Part shown: positions 24,556 to 32,621 of the stretch, one piece after another
Position numbering within the stretch: the first letter of the stretch is position 1
Layout of the letters: every line of letters starts with the position of its first letter
Source of the DNA: an uncultured Eubacteriales bacterium
GTDB taxonomy: Bacteria > Bacillota > Clostridia > Christensenellales > UBA1242
Assembly: GCA_949841245.1 (NCBI GenBank)
Contig: CATKYT010000012.1
Span: 1 to 34,359, forward strand
DNA: 34,359 nucleotides
Direction of reading: 5' to 3'
Position numbers and translations under genes: made by a program
The notes under the pieces: generated by a model
The model's database searches: none
Seen by the model: the letters and a program-made list of their open reading frames with translations, nothing else
What the model was told of the DNA's origin: nothing

Positions 24556-24585
24556 AAAAAATGCTCATGTTTTTCAATGAGCATT
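24556..24585 (-). terminator. Terminator of the plsX-to-SDR operon
   Basis: Minus strand AATGCTCAT, 8-nt loop, ATGAGCATT, then T run. It lies 67 nt downstream of the SDR stop codon and upstream of the sigK promoter. Confidence 0.88.
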
Positions 24586-24605
24586 AATATATATAATCTT
24601 AAATA

Positions 24606-24621
24606 ACACTATATATAGTGT
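24606..24621. repeat. Perfect 16-bp palindrome ACACTATATATAGTGT
   Basis: An exact inverted repeat without a loop lies between the SDR stop and the operon terminator. It lacks a T run, so it is not a terminator. It could be a dimeric regulator site or an RNA processing structure in the 3' UTR; chance in AT-rich DNA is also possible. Confidence 0.6.
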
Positions 24622-24651
24622 AATATGCAAAGCATACCACACCAAGGTTTG

Positions 24652-25440
24652 TTACACATAGATTATTCGCACCAAAAAGTTTACAAACTTTATTGGGAAA
24701 ATTTTTACAAGAAAAGAAACAAATTTCCAAATAAAACCAATGGAAACTCTAAGTGGCGGTTTTTTCTTTTTAACAATTTTTAAAATTCTCGCAGCCACAA
24801 AATCAGCAGTTGTTCCTTTTCTTTCTGCCTTTTCCATCTTAGAAATTCCGCGGGCTTCTTTTTTATCTTCTCCCGTATGCTTTATTCTGCTGTTAGTGAA
24901 ATTTGTGTTCACATCACCAGGCATAACTGTTATGACTTTAATTTTTTGTGGTCTAAGTTCAGTAGCCAACGCTCTGGAAAAATTTTCAAGACCTGCTTTA
25001 CTTACACTGTAACAAGCTTGATAAGGAAGTGGAATTATAGAAGCCATGGAACCTGTAAAAATAATTCTTCCGCCTTCCCTTATGTTTTTAACAAACAAGT
25101 TCGTCATTTTTATTTGTGCAATTAAGTTTACATTCAAAACTTTGTCAATTGTTTCTAAACTTGCATTTTCAAACTTTCCACCAATGCCAATTCCAGCATT
25201 ACAAAACAACAAATCAATTTTGCCTTCCAAAGCCAAAATTTCTTCAACCACTTCTTTCAATCTTTTGTCATCAGAAATGTCACACTGATAACTTTTTTCA
25301 AAAATAGGGTTGTTGGTAATCGCCTTGCAAATGTCATAAACTTTGACATTTTCTTTTTTCAATCTCTGAGAAATTGCCAGTCCTATTCCACTGTCACCAC
25401 CTGAAATGACTGCAACCTTACCACTCAATTTTAAACTCAT
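24652..25440 (-). CDS. Short-chain dehydrogenase/reductase
   Basis: 262-aa NAD(P)-dependent oxidoreductase of the classical SDR family. The dinucleotide-binding motif is GGDSGIG near 14-20, NAG occurs near 80-82, the catalytic Ser is in FTGSMAS near 127-133, and YSVSK near 143-147 supplies the Tyr and Lys. After PGDVNTNF the C-terminus is basic (KKKKPPLR) and ends in two hydrophobic stretches (SIGFIWKFVSFLVKIFPIKFV and following), suggesting membrane association. That tail resembles SDRs acting on lipid substrates, but the substrate is not known. It is the last gene of the plsX-rnc-smc-ftsY operon, 11 nt after ftsY, with AAAGGAA before the ATG. Confidence 0.9.
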   Translation of the reverse strand: MSLKLSGKVAVISGGDSGIGLAISQRLKKENVKVYDICKAITNNPIFEKSYQCDISDDKRLKEVVEEILALEGKIDLLFCNAGIGIGGKFENASLETIDKVLNVNLIAQIKMTNLFVKNIREGGRIIFTGSMASIIPLPYQACYSVSKAGLENFSRALATELRPQKIKVITVMPGDVNTNFTNSRIKHTGEDKKEARGISKMEKAERKGTTADFVAARILKIVKKKKPPLRVSIGFIWKFVSFLVKIFPIKFVNFLVRIIYV

Positions 25441-25451
25441 AATAAATTCCT

Positions 25452-26348
25452 TTAAAACAATTCTCCAACAAAAGTTTTTGGGTCAAAGTCTTCAATATCG
25501 TCCACGCCTTCGCCAGTTCCAACAAAAACAACTGGAAGTCTGTATTCCTTTTCAATGGCAATAATAACCCCGCCTTTTGCTGTGCCATCCAATTTAGTTA
25601 AAATAATTCCATCAATGTGAGCATATTGAGAAAACGCATTTATTTGAGAAAGTGCATTTTGTCCCGTAGTTGCATCAAGCACAATAAAATTATATTTGTG
25701 TGCATTGCTGTATTCTCTGTCAATAATTTTTTCAATCTTTTGAAGTTCTGCCATAAGATTGGTTTTTGTATGCAATCTGCCAGCAGTGTCCACAAGCAAA
25801 ACATCAGTGTTGTTTGCTTTTGCACTTGCAATTCCGTCAAACACAACAGCACCAGCATCAGCACCTTCTGAATGTTTAATAATTCTTGTTTTGGTGCGTC
25901 CAGCCCATTCGTTCAATTGAGAAGATGCTGCCGCTCTGAATGTATCTCCCGCCACCAAAGTCACGCTTTTCTTTAAAGATTTAAAATAATTGGCAAGTTT
26001 TCCAATGGTCGTTGTTTTTCCAACACCATTTACACCAATGATGGTAATAATTGCAGGATATTCCAAATCAATATGTGGAGCATCAGAAAAATACCCTTCA
26101 ATAATTTCTTTCAAAACCACTTTTACATCTTCTGCCTTTCTTATTTTTCTGTTGTGACATTCATCGCGTAAATCTTCCACAATTTCCATGGAAGCCTTAA
26201 CGCCAATATCACTGGAAATAAGCACATCAGTAAGATCATCAAAAAGGTCATCATCTACTTCACCATGACTTAAAATTGCGTCAATTTTTCTTGTAAAAGC
26301 GTCTTTGGTTTTCTTTAACGCATTTCCAATTTTTTTAAAAAATCCCAT
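25452..26348 (-). CDS. ftsY: Signal recognition particle receptor FtsY
   Basis: SRP-GTPase that receives the SRP-ribosome complex at the membrane. The 298-aa protein has the short N domain without a long acidic A region, as in Gram-positives, and a basic amphipathic start (MGFFKKIGNALKKTKDAF) for membrane contact. GTPase motifs: GVNGVGKTT 105-113, DTFRAAA near 138, DTAGRLHTK near 188 and TKLDGTAKGG near 253-262. It follows smc by 8 nt with AAGGAG before the ATG. The smc-ftsY pair is conserved in Bacillota. Confidence 0.97.
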   Translation of the reverse strand: MGFFKKIGNALKKTKDAFTRKIDAILSHGEVDDDLFDDLTDVLISSDIGVKASMEIVEDLRDECHNRKIRKAEDVKVVLKEIIEGYFSDAPHIDLEYPAIITIIGVNGVGKTTTIGKLANYFKSLKKSVTLVAGDTFRAAASSQLNEWAGRTKTRIIKHSEGADAGAVVFDGIASAKANNTDVLLVDTAGRLHTKTNLMAELQKIEKIIDREYSNAHKYNFIVLDATTGQNALSQINAFSQYAHIDGIILTKLDGTAKGGVIIAIEKEYRLPVVFVGTGEGVDDIEDFDPKTFVGELF

Positions 26349-26356
26349 AATTCTCC

Positions 26357-29300
26357 TTAACCTTCTTGTTCTGCTTGTCTGATCGCATCAGCAAGTTTAA
26401 CAGAAACAATCTTTGAAACACCCTTTTCTTCCATTGTAACGCCATACAAACTGTCTGAAAGTTCCATCGTAGGTTTTCTGTGAGTGATGACGATAAATTG
26501 TGTTGATTGTGACAATTTTTTAAGATACATTGCAAATCTTTCAATATTAGCATCATCCAATGCCGCTTCAATTTCATCCAAAAGCGAGAAAGGAAGTGGT
26601 TTAAGCCTTAAAATTGAGAAAAGCAATGCAATGGCTGTTAAAGTCTTTTCCCCACCACTTAAAAGCGAAAGTTTGTTTGCCGCTTTACCAGGAAGTTGAA
26701 CCATAATTTCCACACCTGCGTTTAATGGATCTTCAGATTCAGTAAGTTCCAAACGAGCATTACCACCGCCAAACAATTCTCTGAAAACAACTTTAAAACT
26801 GTCATTAATTTTGTTAAATTCTTCATTAAACTTGGTAAGCATTTCATTTGAAAGGTCTTTAATAATTTTATTTAAGTCATCTTCTGCCTTTCTTAAATCA
26901 TCAGCCTGAGTTGTCATGTCATTATATCTTTCCAAAAGAGTAGAAACATCTTCAATGGCATGAACATTGACATAACCAAGAGCAGAAATATCCTTTTTAA
27001 GTTTGCTTATTGCAATAAGTGCTTCTTTAATTTCAAAATCTGGGCGTCTAAATTCCAAACATCCATTATAGGTTAAATTATATTCTTCAAAAATGCGTTC
27101 TTGCATTGCTTCAAGTTCAGTGTCCACTTTGGAAAGATTTGTTTCTTCACGATATTTTTTGTCATTTACACGAGTAATTTCTTCCATTGTTGAAAGTTTA
27201 CTTTCATCCAATTTCTTGATGTTTGCTGAAATCATAACTTTACTGTTTTCCAAATTTTCGCGTTCTTGTCTTATTCTTTGTAAAGTGTTCTTTGCTTCTG
27301 ATGGCTTAGCATTTTCAATTTGAACCCTTATCATTTCTTCTGCATTTGCAATAAACTTTTCATTTTCTTGCAAATGAGATTTCAAGTTTTCAATGTTTGA
27401 AATTTGTCTGTCTTTTTCCAACAAAATTCTGTCAAGTTCTTCTTTCAAACTTTGCAATTTTTGTTCACAAGAAGCAATTTCCACCTTAACAGTGGTCATA
27501 TTAGAAATTACATCATCTCTTTCAGCACGAATTTTATTGTAATATTCTTGTTTTTGCTTAACCAAAAGGTCAGCATCTTCTTTATTTCCACTTAATGCGT
27601 TTTTAACCAGATTTGCTTGCGACAAATCTTGTTCAATCAATTTAAGTTTGTTTGAAACAGATGTTTGTTCCATGACAACAACTTCTTTTTCATCTTTTGC
27701 TTCTTCCAAATCCCTATTATTTGCTTCAAACTTTTCTTGTTGTTTTGCAAGACGAATTTCAATTACATTTCTCTGTTCTATAAGTCTTTTTTCTTCATCC
27801 TTAGAAGTTGTAAGTTCAAGTTTTAAAAATTCAATCTTTTTCTTTAAATCGTTTTCTTTTTGATTTAAACTTTCAATTTCCGTTGTCAAAGTTTCAATTT
27901 CTCTTTGTCTGGAAATAAGGTTTACAATTTCACTTTTCTTGCTTCCACCAGTAAGAGAACCTTGTGTGCTTACAACATCCCCTTCCAAAGTAACAATTTT
28001 AAATGAAAAACCATTATCTCTTGCCAAATCCACAGCAGTTGCCAAAGTGTCAACAATGACAGTTCCACCAAGCAAATTACTTATAACATTGTCAATTTGT
28101 CTGTCATAAGAAATAAGTTTTGATGCAACTCCAAACACACCTTTCTTACCTTGTATTGCCCTTTCATCCATGTCGCGTCTTCTCATACTGGAAATAGGCA
28201 AGAAAGTTGCACGACCAAATTTATTTTCTTTCAAATAAGAAATTAAATCTTTTGCGCCATCTTCATTATAAGTAACAATATTTTGAACAGCATTTCCAAG
28301 AGCCACTTCAATTGCTGTTTCATATTCGGCTGGCACCTTAATTAAAGAAGCCAAAACTCCCACCATTTTGCTGTTGACAGCAGAATTTCTTTCGCTTTCT
28401 TTTAAAATTTTCTTTACACTGTAAGCATAACCTTCATATTCAGCTTGCATTTCAATTAAAAGTTTCTTTCTGTTTTCATAAACTTTAACTTGTGTAATTA
28501 AATTGGTCTTTTCATTTTCAAGTTCAGCAATATCCTTTGTTGCAACAAAAACCTTTCCTGAAATTTCTTCACAAGACTTTTTAATTTTTTCATATTCTTT
28601 TTTAAGATTATCAACTTCCAAATTGTTGTCATCATAAGTTTTTTGCAAGGATTCAATCTTATTCTCAGCATCAGCCAAACTTTTTTTCAAATTTTCTTGA
28701 TTTTGAAGCAAGATGTTTTTTTCTGCTTCCAATCTTGATGCATCACTTCTAACATCAGAAAGAGAACCCAAAGTTTCAATCATCTTTTGTTGAGATTGAC
28801 CTGTTTCGGTTTCAAGTTTTGTCATTTCATCGACAATTTTCAAATGATGATTAGACAATTCTTCATATGAATGATTTAACATTGCAAGTTTTTCTTGCAA
28901 TTTCTGACTTTCTTGCGTTTTGACAATTTCTTGTTCGTCACAAGTTTCTATAACTATTTGTGCATTGGACAAATCCAAATTTAACCTGTCATTTTCTTTC
29001 TGAGTATAATTAATTTTTTCTCTTGTAACTCTTGTTTCACCTTCTTGTTTTTCAAGATCAACTGTAAGATTCAAAATCTGTTCATTCAAAGAAGAAATTT
29101 CTTTATCAAATGAAGAAAGTTTGTCCATTTGTTCATTATAATCAGAATTAATTTTTTCAAGTTCTGTCGTTCTTGCAGAAAGTTCTTCTTCAATGGCACG
29201 CATCTTTTGCTTAATTTGTTCTTTTGCCACATTGGCATTTTCAAATTGATATATATAAGCGTTTACTTCAAGGTCTTTAAGTTGTCCCCTAAATTCCAAA

Positions 29301-29944
29301 TATTTTTTGGCATCTTCGGCTTGTTTTTTCAAAGGACCCATTTGTCTTTCAATTTCACTGCGAATGTCATCAATACGCACTAAGTTCTCATGAGTTCTAT
29401 CCAATTTTCTTTCCGCTTCATCTTTTCTGGACTTAAACTTAGCAACGCCAGCAGCTTCTTCAAACATTGTTCTTCTGTCTTCTGGTTTTTCATCAACAAT
29501 TTCACTGACTTTTCCCTGACCAATAACAGAATATCCATTCTTACCTATACCACTGTCAAACAAAAGGTCAGTAATATCTCTTAAACGGCAAGTATTGCGG
29601 TTAATTTGGTATTCACTTTCACCAGAACGATAAAGTTTTCTTGTAATGTTAAGTTCATCATAGTCAATCTTAAAAAATCTGTCTGTGTTATCAAAAGTTA
29701 ATGTAACTTCACAATAAGACAAACTTTTTCTCTTTTCTGTTCCCTTAAAAATGACATCTTGCATGTTGTCACCACGAAGTGATTTAGCACTTTGTTCACC
29801 AAGCACCCATCTTATTGCATCGGAAACATTACTTTTTCCACATCCATTTGGTCCAACAATTGCAGTAAAACCACCGTTAAATTCAATAACAGTGCGGTCT
29901 GCAAACGATTTAAAACCAATCATTTCTATTTTCTTAAAATACAT
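26357..29944 (-). CDS. smc: Chromosome segregation protein SMC
   Basis: Condensin ATPase that, with ScpA and ScpB (not in this window), organises and segregates the chromosome. Start set at ATG 29944 (1195 aa), with AAGGTGG five bases upstream; the frame opens 9 nt earlier at a GTG inside that ribosome binding site. Walker A GPNGCGKS is at 31-38. Long coiled coils run from about 165-495 and 670-1015. The hinge lies between them, with GVFGVASKLI and GGTVIVDTLATAVDLA. The C-terminal head has the signature LSGGEKTLTAIALLF from 1095 and Walker B SLLDEIEA near 1120-1127. It is typical in size and lies between rnc and ftsY. Confidence 0.98.
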   Translation of the reverse strand: MYFKKIEMIGFKSFADRTVIEFNGGFTAIVGPNGCGKSNVSDAIRWVLGEQSAKSLRGDNMQDVIFKGTEKRKSLSYCEVTLTFDNTDRFFKIDYDELNITRKLYRSGESEYQINRNTCRLRDITDLLFDSGIGKNGYSVIGQGKVSEIVDEKPEDRRTMFEEAAGVAKFKSRKDEAERKLDRTHENLVRIDDIRSEIERQMGPLKKQAEDAKKYLEFRGQLKDLEVNAYIYQFENANVAKEQIKQKMRAIEEELSARTTELEKINSDYNEQMDKLSSFDKEISSLNEQILNLTVDLEKQEGETRVTREKINYTQKENDRLNLDLSNAQIVIETCDEQEIVKTQESQKLQEKLAMLNHSYEELSNHHLKIVDEMTKLETETGQSQQKMIETLGSLSDVRSDASRLEAEKNILLQNQENLKKSLADAENKIESLQKTYDDNNLEVDNLKKEYEKIKKSCEEISGKVFVATKDIAELENEKTNLITQVKVYENRKKLLIEMQAEYEGYAYSVKKILKESERNSAVNSKMVGVLASLIKVPAEYETAIEVALGNAVQNIVTYNEDGAKDLISYLKENKFGRATFLPISSMRRRDMDERAIQGKKGVFGVASKLISYDRQIDNVISNLLGGTVIVDTLATAVDLARDNGFSFKIVTLEGDVVSTQGSLTGGSKKSEIVNLISRQREIETLTTEIESLNQKENDLKKKIEFLKLELTTSKDEEKRLIEQRNVIEIRLAKQQEKFEANNRDLEEAKDEKEVVVMEQTSVSNKLKLIEQDLSQANLVKNALSGNKEDADLLVKQKQEYYNKIRAERDDVISNMTTVKVEIASCEQKLQSLKEELDRILLEKDRQISNIENLKSHLQENEKFIANAEEMIRVQIENAKPSEAKNTLQRIRQERENLENSKVMISANIKKLDESKLSTMEEITRVNDKKYREETNLSKVDTELEAMQERIFEEYNLTYNGCLEFRRPDFEIKEALIAISKLKKDISALGYVNVHAIEDVSTLLERYNDMTTQADDLRKAEDDLNKIIKDLSNEMLTKFNEEFNKINDSFKVVFRELFGGGNARLELTESEDPLNAGVEIMVQLPGKAANKLSLLSGGEKTLTAIALLFSILRLKPLPFSLLDEIEAALDDANIERFAMYLKKLSQSTQFIVITHRKPTMELSDSLYGVTMEEKGVSKIVSVKLADAIRQAEQEG

Positions 29945-29979
29945 AAATTCCACCTTAAAATTGTTATATTAAAATAAGT

Positions 29980-30600
29980 TTAATTCACAAACAACTTATT
30001 TATCGCAACATAAGCACAATTTTGTTCTGCTTTTGTTTTGTCTTTTCCATAGCCAGTTGCAATTAAATCTTCATCCATAAAAAACTTAGCTTCAAACATT
30101 TCTTCTGTTTTCACAGTTTCATATTTCATTGTGCACTTAAAATTTGCTTGCACAAGTTCTTGAAGTTGAGATTTATAGTTGTCATCTTTGGCATTTTCAA
30201 AATCTTCTATATGCAACTTTTCAATTATAAATTTTCTTGCTTTTTCTAAATCACTGTCAAGATAAATCCCCGCAATAATCGCTTCAACAATGTCACCTTT
30301 AATTGCAGTCGTTATTTCTCCATTCAAACTTTTCCCAGTTATGACTTCGTTTTCCAAATCCATCTCATCAAAACATTCAGAAAGATGTTGTTCAGAAACA
30401 TAATGTGACCTTAAAACAGTAAGTTCTCCTTCCTGTTTGTCACAATTTTTAAACAAAAACTCTCCAACAAGAAAATTTAATATTGAGTCCCCCAAAAATT
30501 CCAAACGCTGATAATTTTTCTTTGACTTTGAAGGGTGAGTTAATGCCGTTGTCAACAGTTCTTTATTCTTAAATTCATAATCAATTTTATGCTCAATCAT
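29980..30600 (-). CDS. rnc: Ribonuclease III
   Basis: Double-strand-specific RNase that processes rRNA precursors and structured mRNAs. The 206-aa protein has the catalytic signature QRLEFLGDSIL at 31-41 and the second acidic cluster KGDIVEAIIAGIYLD near 104-118. The C-terminal double-stranded RNA-binding domain (about 140-206) ends with KTKAEQNCAYVAINKL. It is slightly shorter than many homologues (about 230 aa). The ATG overlaps plsX by 8 bp, with GGCGGTG as ribosome binding site. In many Bacillota acpP lies between plsX and rnc; it is absent here. Confidence 0.97.
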   Translation of the reverse strand: MIEHKIDYEFKNKELLTTALTHPSKSKKNYQRLEFLGDSILNFLVGEFLFKNCDKQEGELTVLRSHYVSEQHLSECFDEMDLENEVITGKSLNGEITTAIKGDIVEAIIAGIYLDSDLEKARKFIIEKLHIEDFENAKDDNYKSQLQELVQANFKCTMKYETVKTEEMFEAKFFMDEDLIATGYGKDKTKAEQNCAYVAINKLFVN

Positions 30601-31609
30601 TATTCAGCACCGCCTTATCTTGCATCTGCAAAAGTTTTGCTTCAATCTTTTCGTTCAGTTTATTTTCATGAAGTTTTACAACTTGCAAAATTGTGTTGCA
30701 AACAACTTCACGATTTGCAGTTCCATGAGTTTTAACAACCAACTTTTTACAACCCAAAAATGGAGCACCACCATATTTTTTTACATCCATTTTGTTTTTT
30801 AAGCCCTTAAATTTTCCCATGAGCAAAGCACCAATTAAAGAAAACAAATTTTTCTTTGCTTCTTTTTTAAGCATAGCAGAAATTGCTCCGCCAACACCTT
30901 CCACGCTTTTTAAAAGCACATTACCAGCAAAACCATCTGTAACAATGACATCAACATCTCCTGACATAGTTTCTCTTGCTTCAACATTGCCAATAAAGTT
31001 GATTGGAAGTTGTTTCATAAGTGGATATGTTTCTTTCACAAGTTCATTGCCTTTATGTTCTTCTGCTCCATTATTTAAAAGACCAACTTTTGGACTTTCA
31101 ATATTATTCATAATGGAATAATATGCGGATGCCATAACAGCAAAATGCAACAAATGTTCACTTTTGCAATCAACATTTGCACCACTGTCACAAACCAAAA
31201 CATTTTTACCTTCTTTCACTGTTGGCAAAAATGGAGCCAATGCAGGACGAGAAATACCTTTAATTCTTCCAATTTTCATGATTGCACCAGCAAGCACAGC
31301 ACCAGTGCTTCCTGCCGAAACAAGCCCAATAACATTCTCATCTTCTTTTAACAAATCAAAAGCCTTAACAAGAGAAGAATCTTTTTTTTGTCTAATTGCC
31401 AAAGTTGGAGCATCATCATTTGTGATAACTTCACTTGCATGAACAATTTCAATTCTTTCTGTTCTGTCTTTCAAAACATCTTTAATTTTAAATTCATCAC
31501 CTGTCAAAACAACTGTCAAATTTTTGTCACACTTAACAGCCTTAACAGCACCTTCCACAATTTCAACAGGAGCAAAATCGCCACCAAAAGCATCAATTAC
31601 AACTTTCAT
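30593..31609 (-). CDS. plsX: Phosphate acyltransferase PlsX
   Basis: Converts acyl-ACP to acyl-phosphate, the donor used by PlsY to start phospholipid synthesis. The 338-aa protein opens with MKVVIDAFGGDFAP and carries GLVSAGSTGAVLA near 97-109, the CDSGANVDCK stretch near 140-149, VDVIVTDGFAGNVLLK near 219-234 and the C-terminal KYGGAPFLGCKKLVVKTHG. Length is normal. AAGGAG precedes the ATG. It heads the plsX-rnc-smc-ftsY-SDR operon. I see no clear FapR operator in the leader. Confidence 0.97.
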   Translation of the reverse strand: MKVVIDAFGGDFAPVEIVEGAVKAVKCDKNLTVVLTGDEFKIKDVLKDRTERIEIVHASEVITNDDAPTLAIRQKKDSSLVKAFDLLKEDENVIGLVSAGSTGAVLAGAIMKIGRIKGISRPALAPFLPTVKEGKNVLVCDSGANVDCKSEHLLHFAVMASAYYSIMNNIESPKVGLLNNGAEEHKGNELVKETYPLMKQLPINFIGNVEARETMSGDVDVIVTDGFAGNVLLKSVEGVGGAISAMLKKEAKKNLFSLIGALLMGKFKGLKNKMDVKKYGGAPFLGCKKLVVKTHGTANREVVCNTILQVVKLHENKLNEKIEAKLLQMQDKAVLNND

Positions 31610-31657
31610 TTTAATCTCCTTAAATTTTCAAAGAATTTCGCATAATACTACACTATA

Positions 31658-31687
31658 ACTATAACAAAAAATCACACATAAAGTCAA
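31658..31687 (-). promoter_or_regulatory. Likely promoter of the plsX operon
   Basis: Minus strand TTGACT (31682-31687), 18 nt, TATAGT (31658-31663). A second TATAGT follows directly (31652-31657), so the -10 region is a tandem repeat. The start would be about 40 nt upstream of plsX. Confidence 0.6.
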
Positions 31688-31720
31688 AAAAATATCATTC
31701 AAAACACAATATTTGGCAAT

Positions 31721-31751
31721 AAAAAATCTTGACTTAAAAAGTCAAGATTTT
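31721..31751 (-). terminator. Terminator of the BspA-like gene
   Basis: Minus strand AAAATCTTGACTT, 3-nt loop, AAGTCAAGATTTT, then TTTT. The stem is 13 bp and perfect, 19 nt after the stop codon. It insulates the plsX promoter. Confidence 0.93.
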
Positions 31752-31769
31752 CACTAATTAACATTTCGT

Positions 31770-32246
31770 TTAATTCTTTGTTATTTCAGAATTTAAATCA
31801 CTCTTTACTATTGAAGAAATTGGCAATTTACATTCATTATCATTAGTTTTATTATAAATATCAAAAATTAAATTTGTAGAAAATTTTTTATGTGCTGTTT
31901 CATTATAATCAAGAATATCTTTACATAAATTTAAATGTGCTTTTTCTGATAAATGAAGTTCAATTAATTCACTTGCACAATTAAGCAAAATTGGAAAGAA
32001 AATCTTTTCTTGATTTTCAGGAAAAGTCAATGATTGCAAATTTCTGTTTGTTTTAAAAATACCATAAATATCTGAATAACCGTTCGGCAAATGATTGAAA
32101 TGCACAGGTTTAAGAAAAATAACTTCTCTCAAATCACTGCAAGTTTCAAAAGCATCTTCTTCAATATGTGTAATATCTTCGCCTACAACAAAAACACCAT
32201 TTTGATATAAATCTTCGTTTCTAACTTCTCCAAGTATTATTTTCAT
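31770..32246 (-). CDS. Small BspA-like leucine-rich repeat protein
   Basis: 158 aa from ATG 32246, which has TTTGGAGGT five bases upstream. An in-frame ATG at 32288 lies beyond the -10 box and is not used. Residues about 20-115 contain two or three degenerate repeats of the BspA/LRR_5 kind: DITHIEEDAFETCSDLREVIF, then NLQSLTFPE and ELIELHLSE. There is no signal peptide or membrane segment, so the protein is probably cytoplasmic, unlike most surface BspA proteins. The last 50 residues are polar, Asn/Lys-rich and without pattern. The function is unknown. It has its own strong promoter and terminator and sits between rpmF and plsX, genes that are usually adjacent. Confidence 0.78.
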   Translation of the reverse strand: MKIILGEVRNEDLYQNGVFVVGEDITHIEEDAFETCSDLREVIFLKPVHFNHLPNGYSDIYGIFKTNRNLQSLTFPENQEKIFFPILLNCASELIELHLSEKAHLNLCKDILDYNETAHKKFSTNLIFDIYNKTNDNECKLPISSIVKSDLNSEITKN

Positions 32247-32266
32247 ATTAACCTCCAAACATTTGT

Positions 32267-32295
32267 ATAATAACACAATATTTCCCATTTGTCAA
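32267..32295 (-). promoter_or_regulatory. Strong sigma-A promoter of the BspA-like gene
   Basis: Minus strand TTGACA (32290-32295), 17 nt, TATTAT (32267-32272), about 20 nt before ATG 32246. It lies directly behind the rpmF terminator. Confidence 0.9.
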
Positions 32296-32310
32296 TATCT
32301 GTTTTTTAAT

Positions 32311-32334
32311 AAAAAAAGACCGAATATTCGGTCT
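32311..32334 (-). terminator. Terminator of rpmF
   Basis: The 18-bp perfect palindrome AGACCGAATATTCGGTCT (32317-32334) is followed on the minus strand by seven T. It starts 6 nt after the rpmF stop codon. Confidence 0.93.
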
Positions 32335-32340
32335 GATTTT

Positions 32341-32532
32341 TTATTGTTTTTTCTTTTTATCTTCAACAACAGTTTTATTTTTATAAGTTCCGCAATTTTT
32401 ACAAACAGTGTGTGGTTGTTTAAGTTCGTGGCACTTTGGGCATTCAACAAGTGTTGGAGCCTCTGCCTTGAAATTTGCAGAATTTCTTGTATTTCTTCTC
32501 TGTTTTGAAACTTTACCCTTAGGAACAGCCAT
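32341..32532 (-). CDS. rpmF: 50S ribosomal protein L32, zinc-binding form
   Basis: 63-aa ribosomal protein opening with MAVPKGKVSKQRRNTRNS, the L32 hallmark. It has a four-cysteine zinc ribbon, CPKC near 31-34 and CKNC near 44-47, and a Lys-rich tail. AAAAGGAG precedes the ATG. It has its own promoter and terminator. The DUF177 (YceD) gene that usually precedes rpmF is absent; ackA is directly upstream. Confidence 0.97.
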   Translation of the reverse strand: MAVPKGKVSKQRRNTRNSANFKAEAPTLVECPKCHELKQPHTVCKNCGTYKNKTVVEDKKKKQ

Positions 32533-32589
32533 TTTAAATTCTCCTTTTAGTAATTATAGTTTAGCACGAAATTTTTTCTTTGCGTGTAT

Positions 32590-32618
32590 ATTCTAACTTA
32601 ATTTTAAGAAATTGTCAA
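32590..32618 (-). promoter_or_regulatory. Strong sigma-A promoter of rpmF
   Basis: Minus strand TTGACA (32613-32618), 17 nt, TAGAAT (32590-32595). The -35 begins 3 nt after the ackA stop codon. No terminator is seen after ackA, so pta-ackA transcripts may continue into rpmF. Confidence 0.9.
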
Positions 32619-32621
32619 GTT

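Noticed and set aside
31640..31690. FapR operator in the plsX leader
   Set aside because: The repeated TATAGT looked operator-like, but the sequence does not match the known FapR palindrome, so only a promoter was called.
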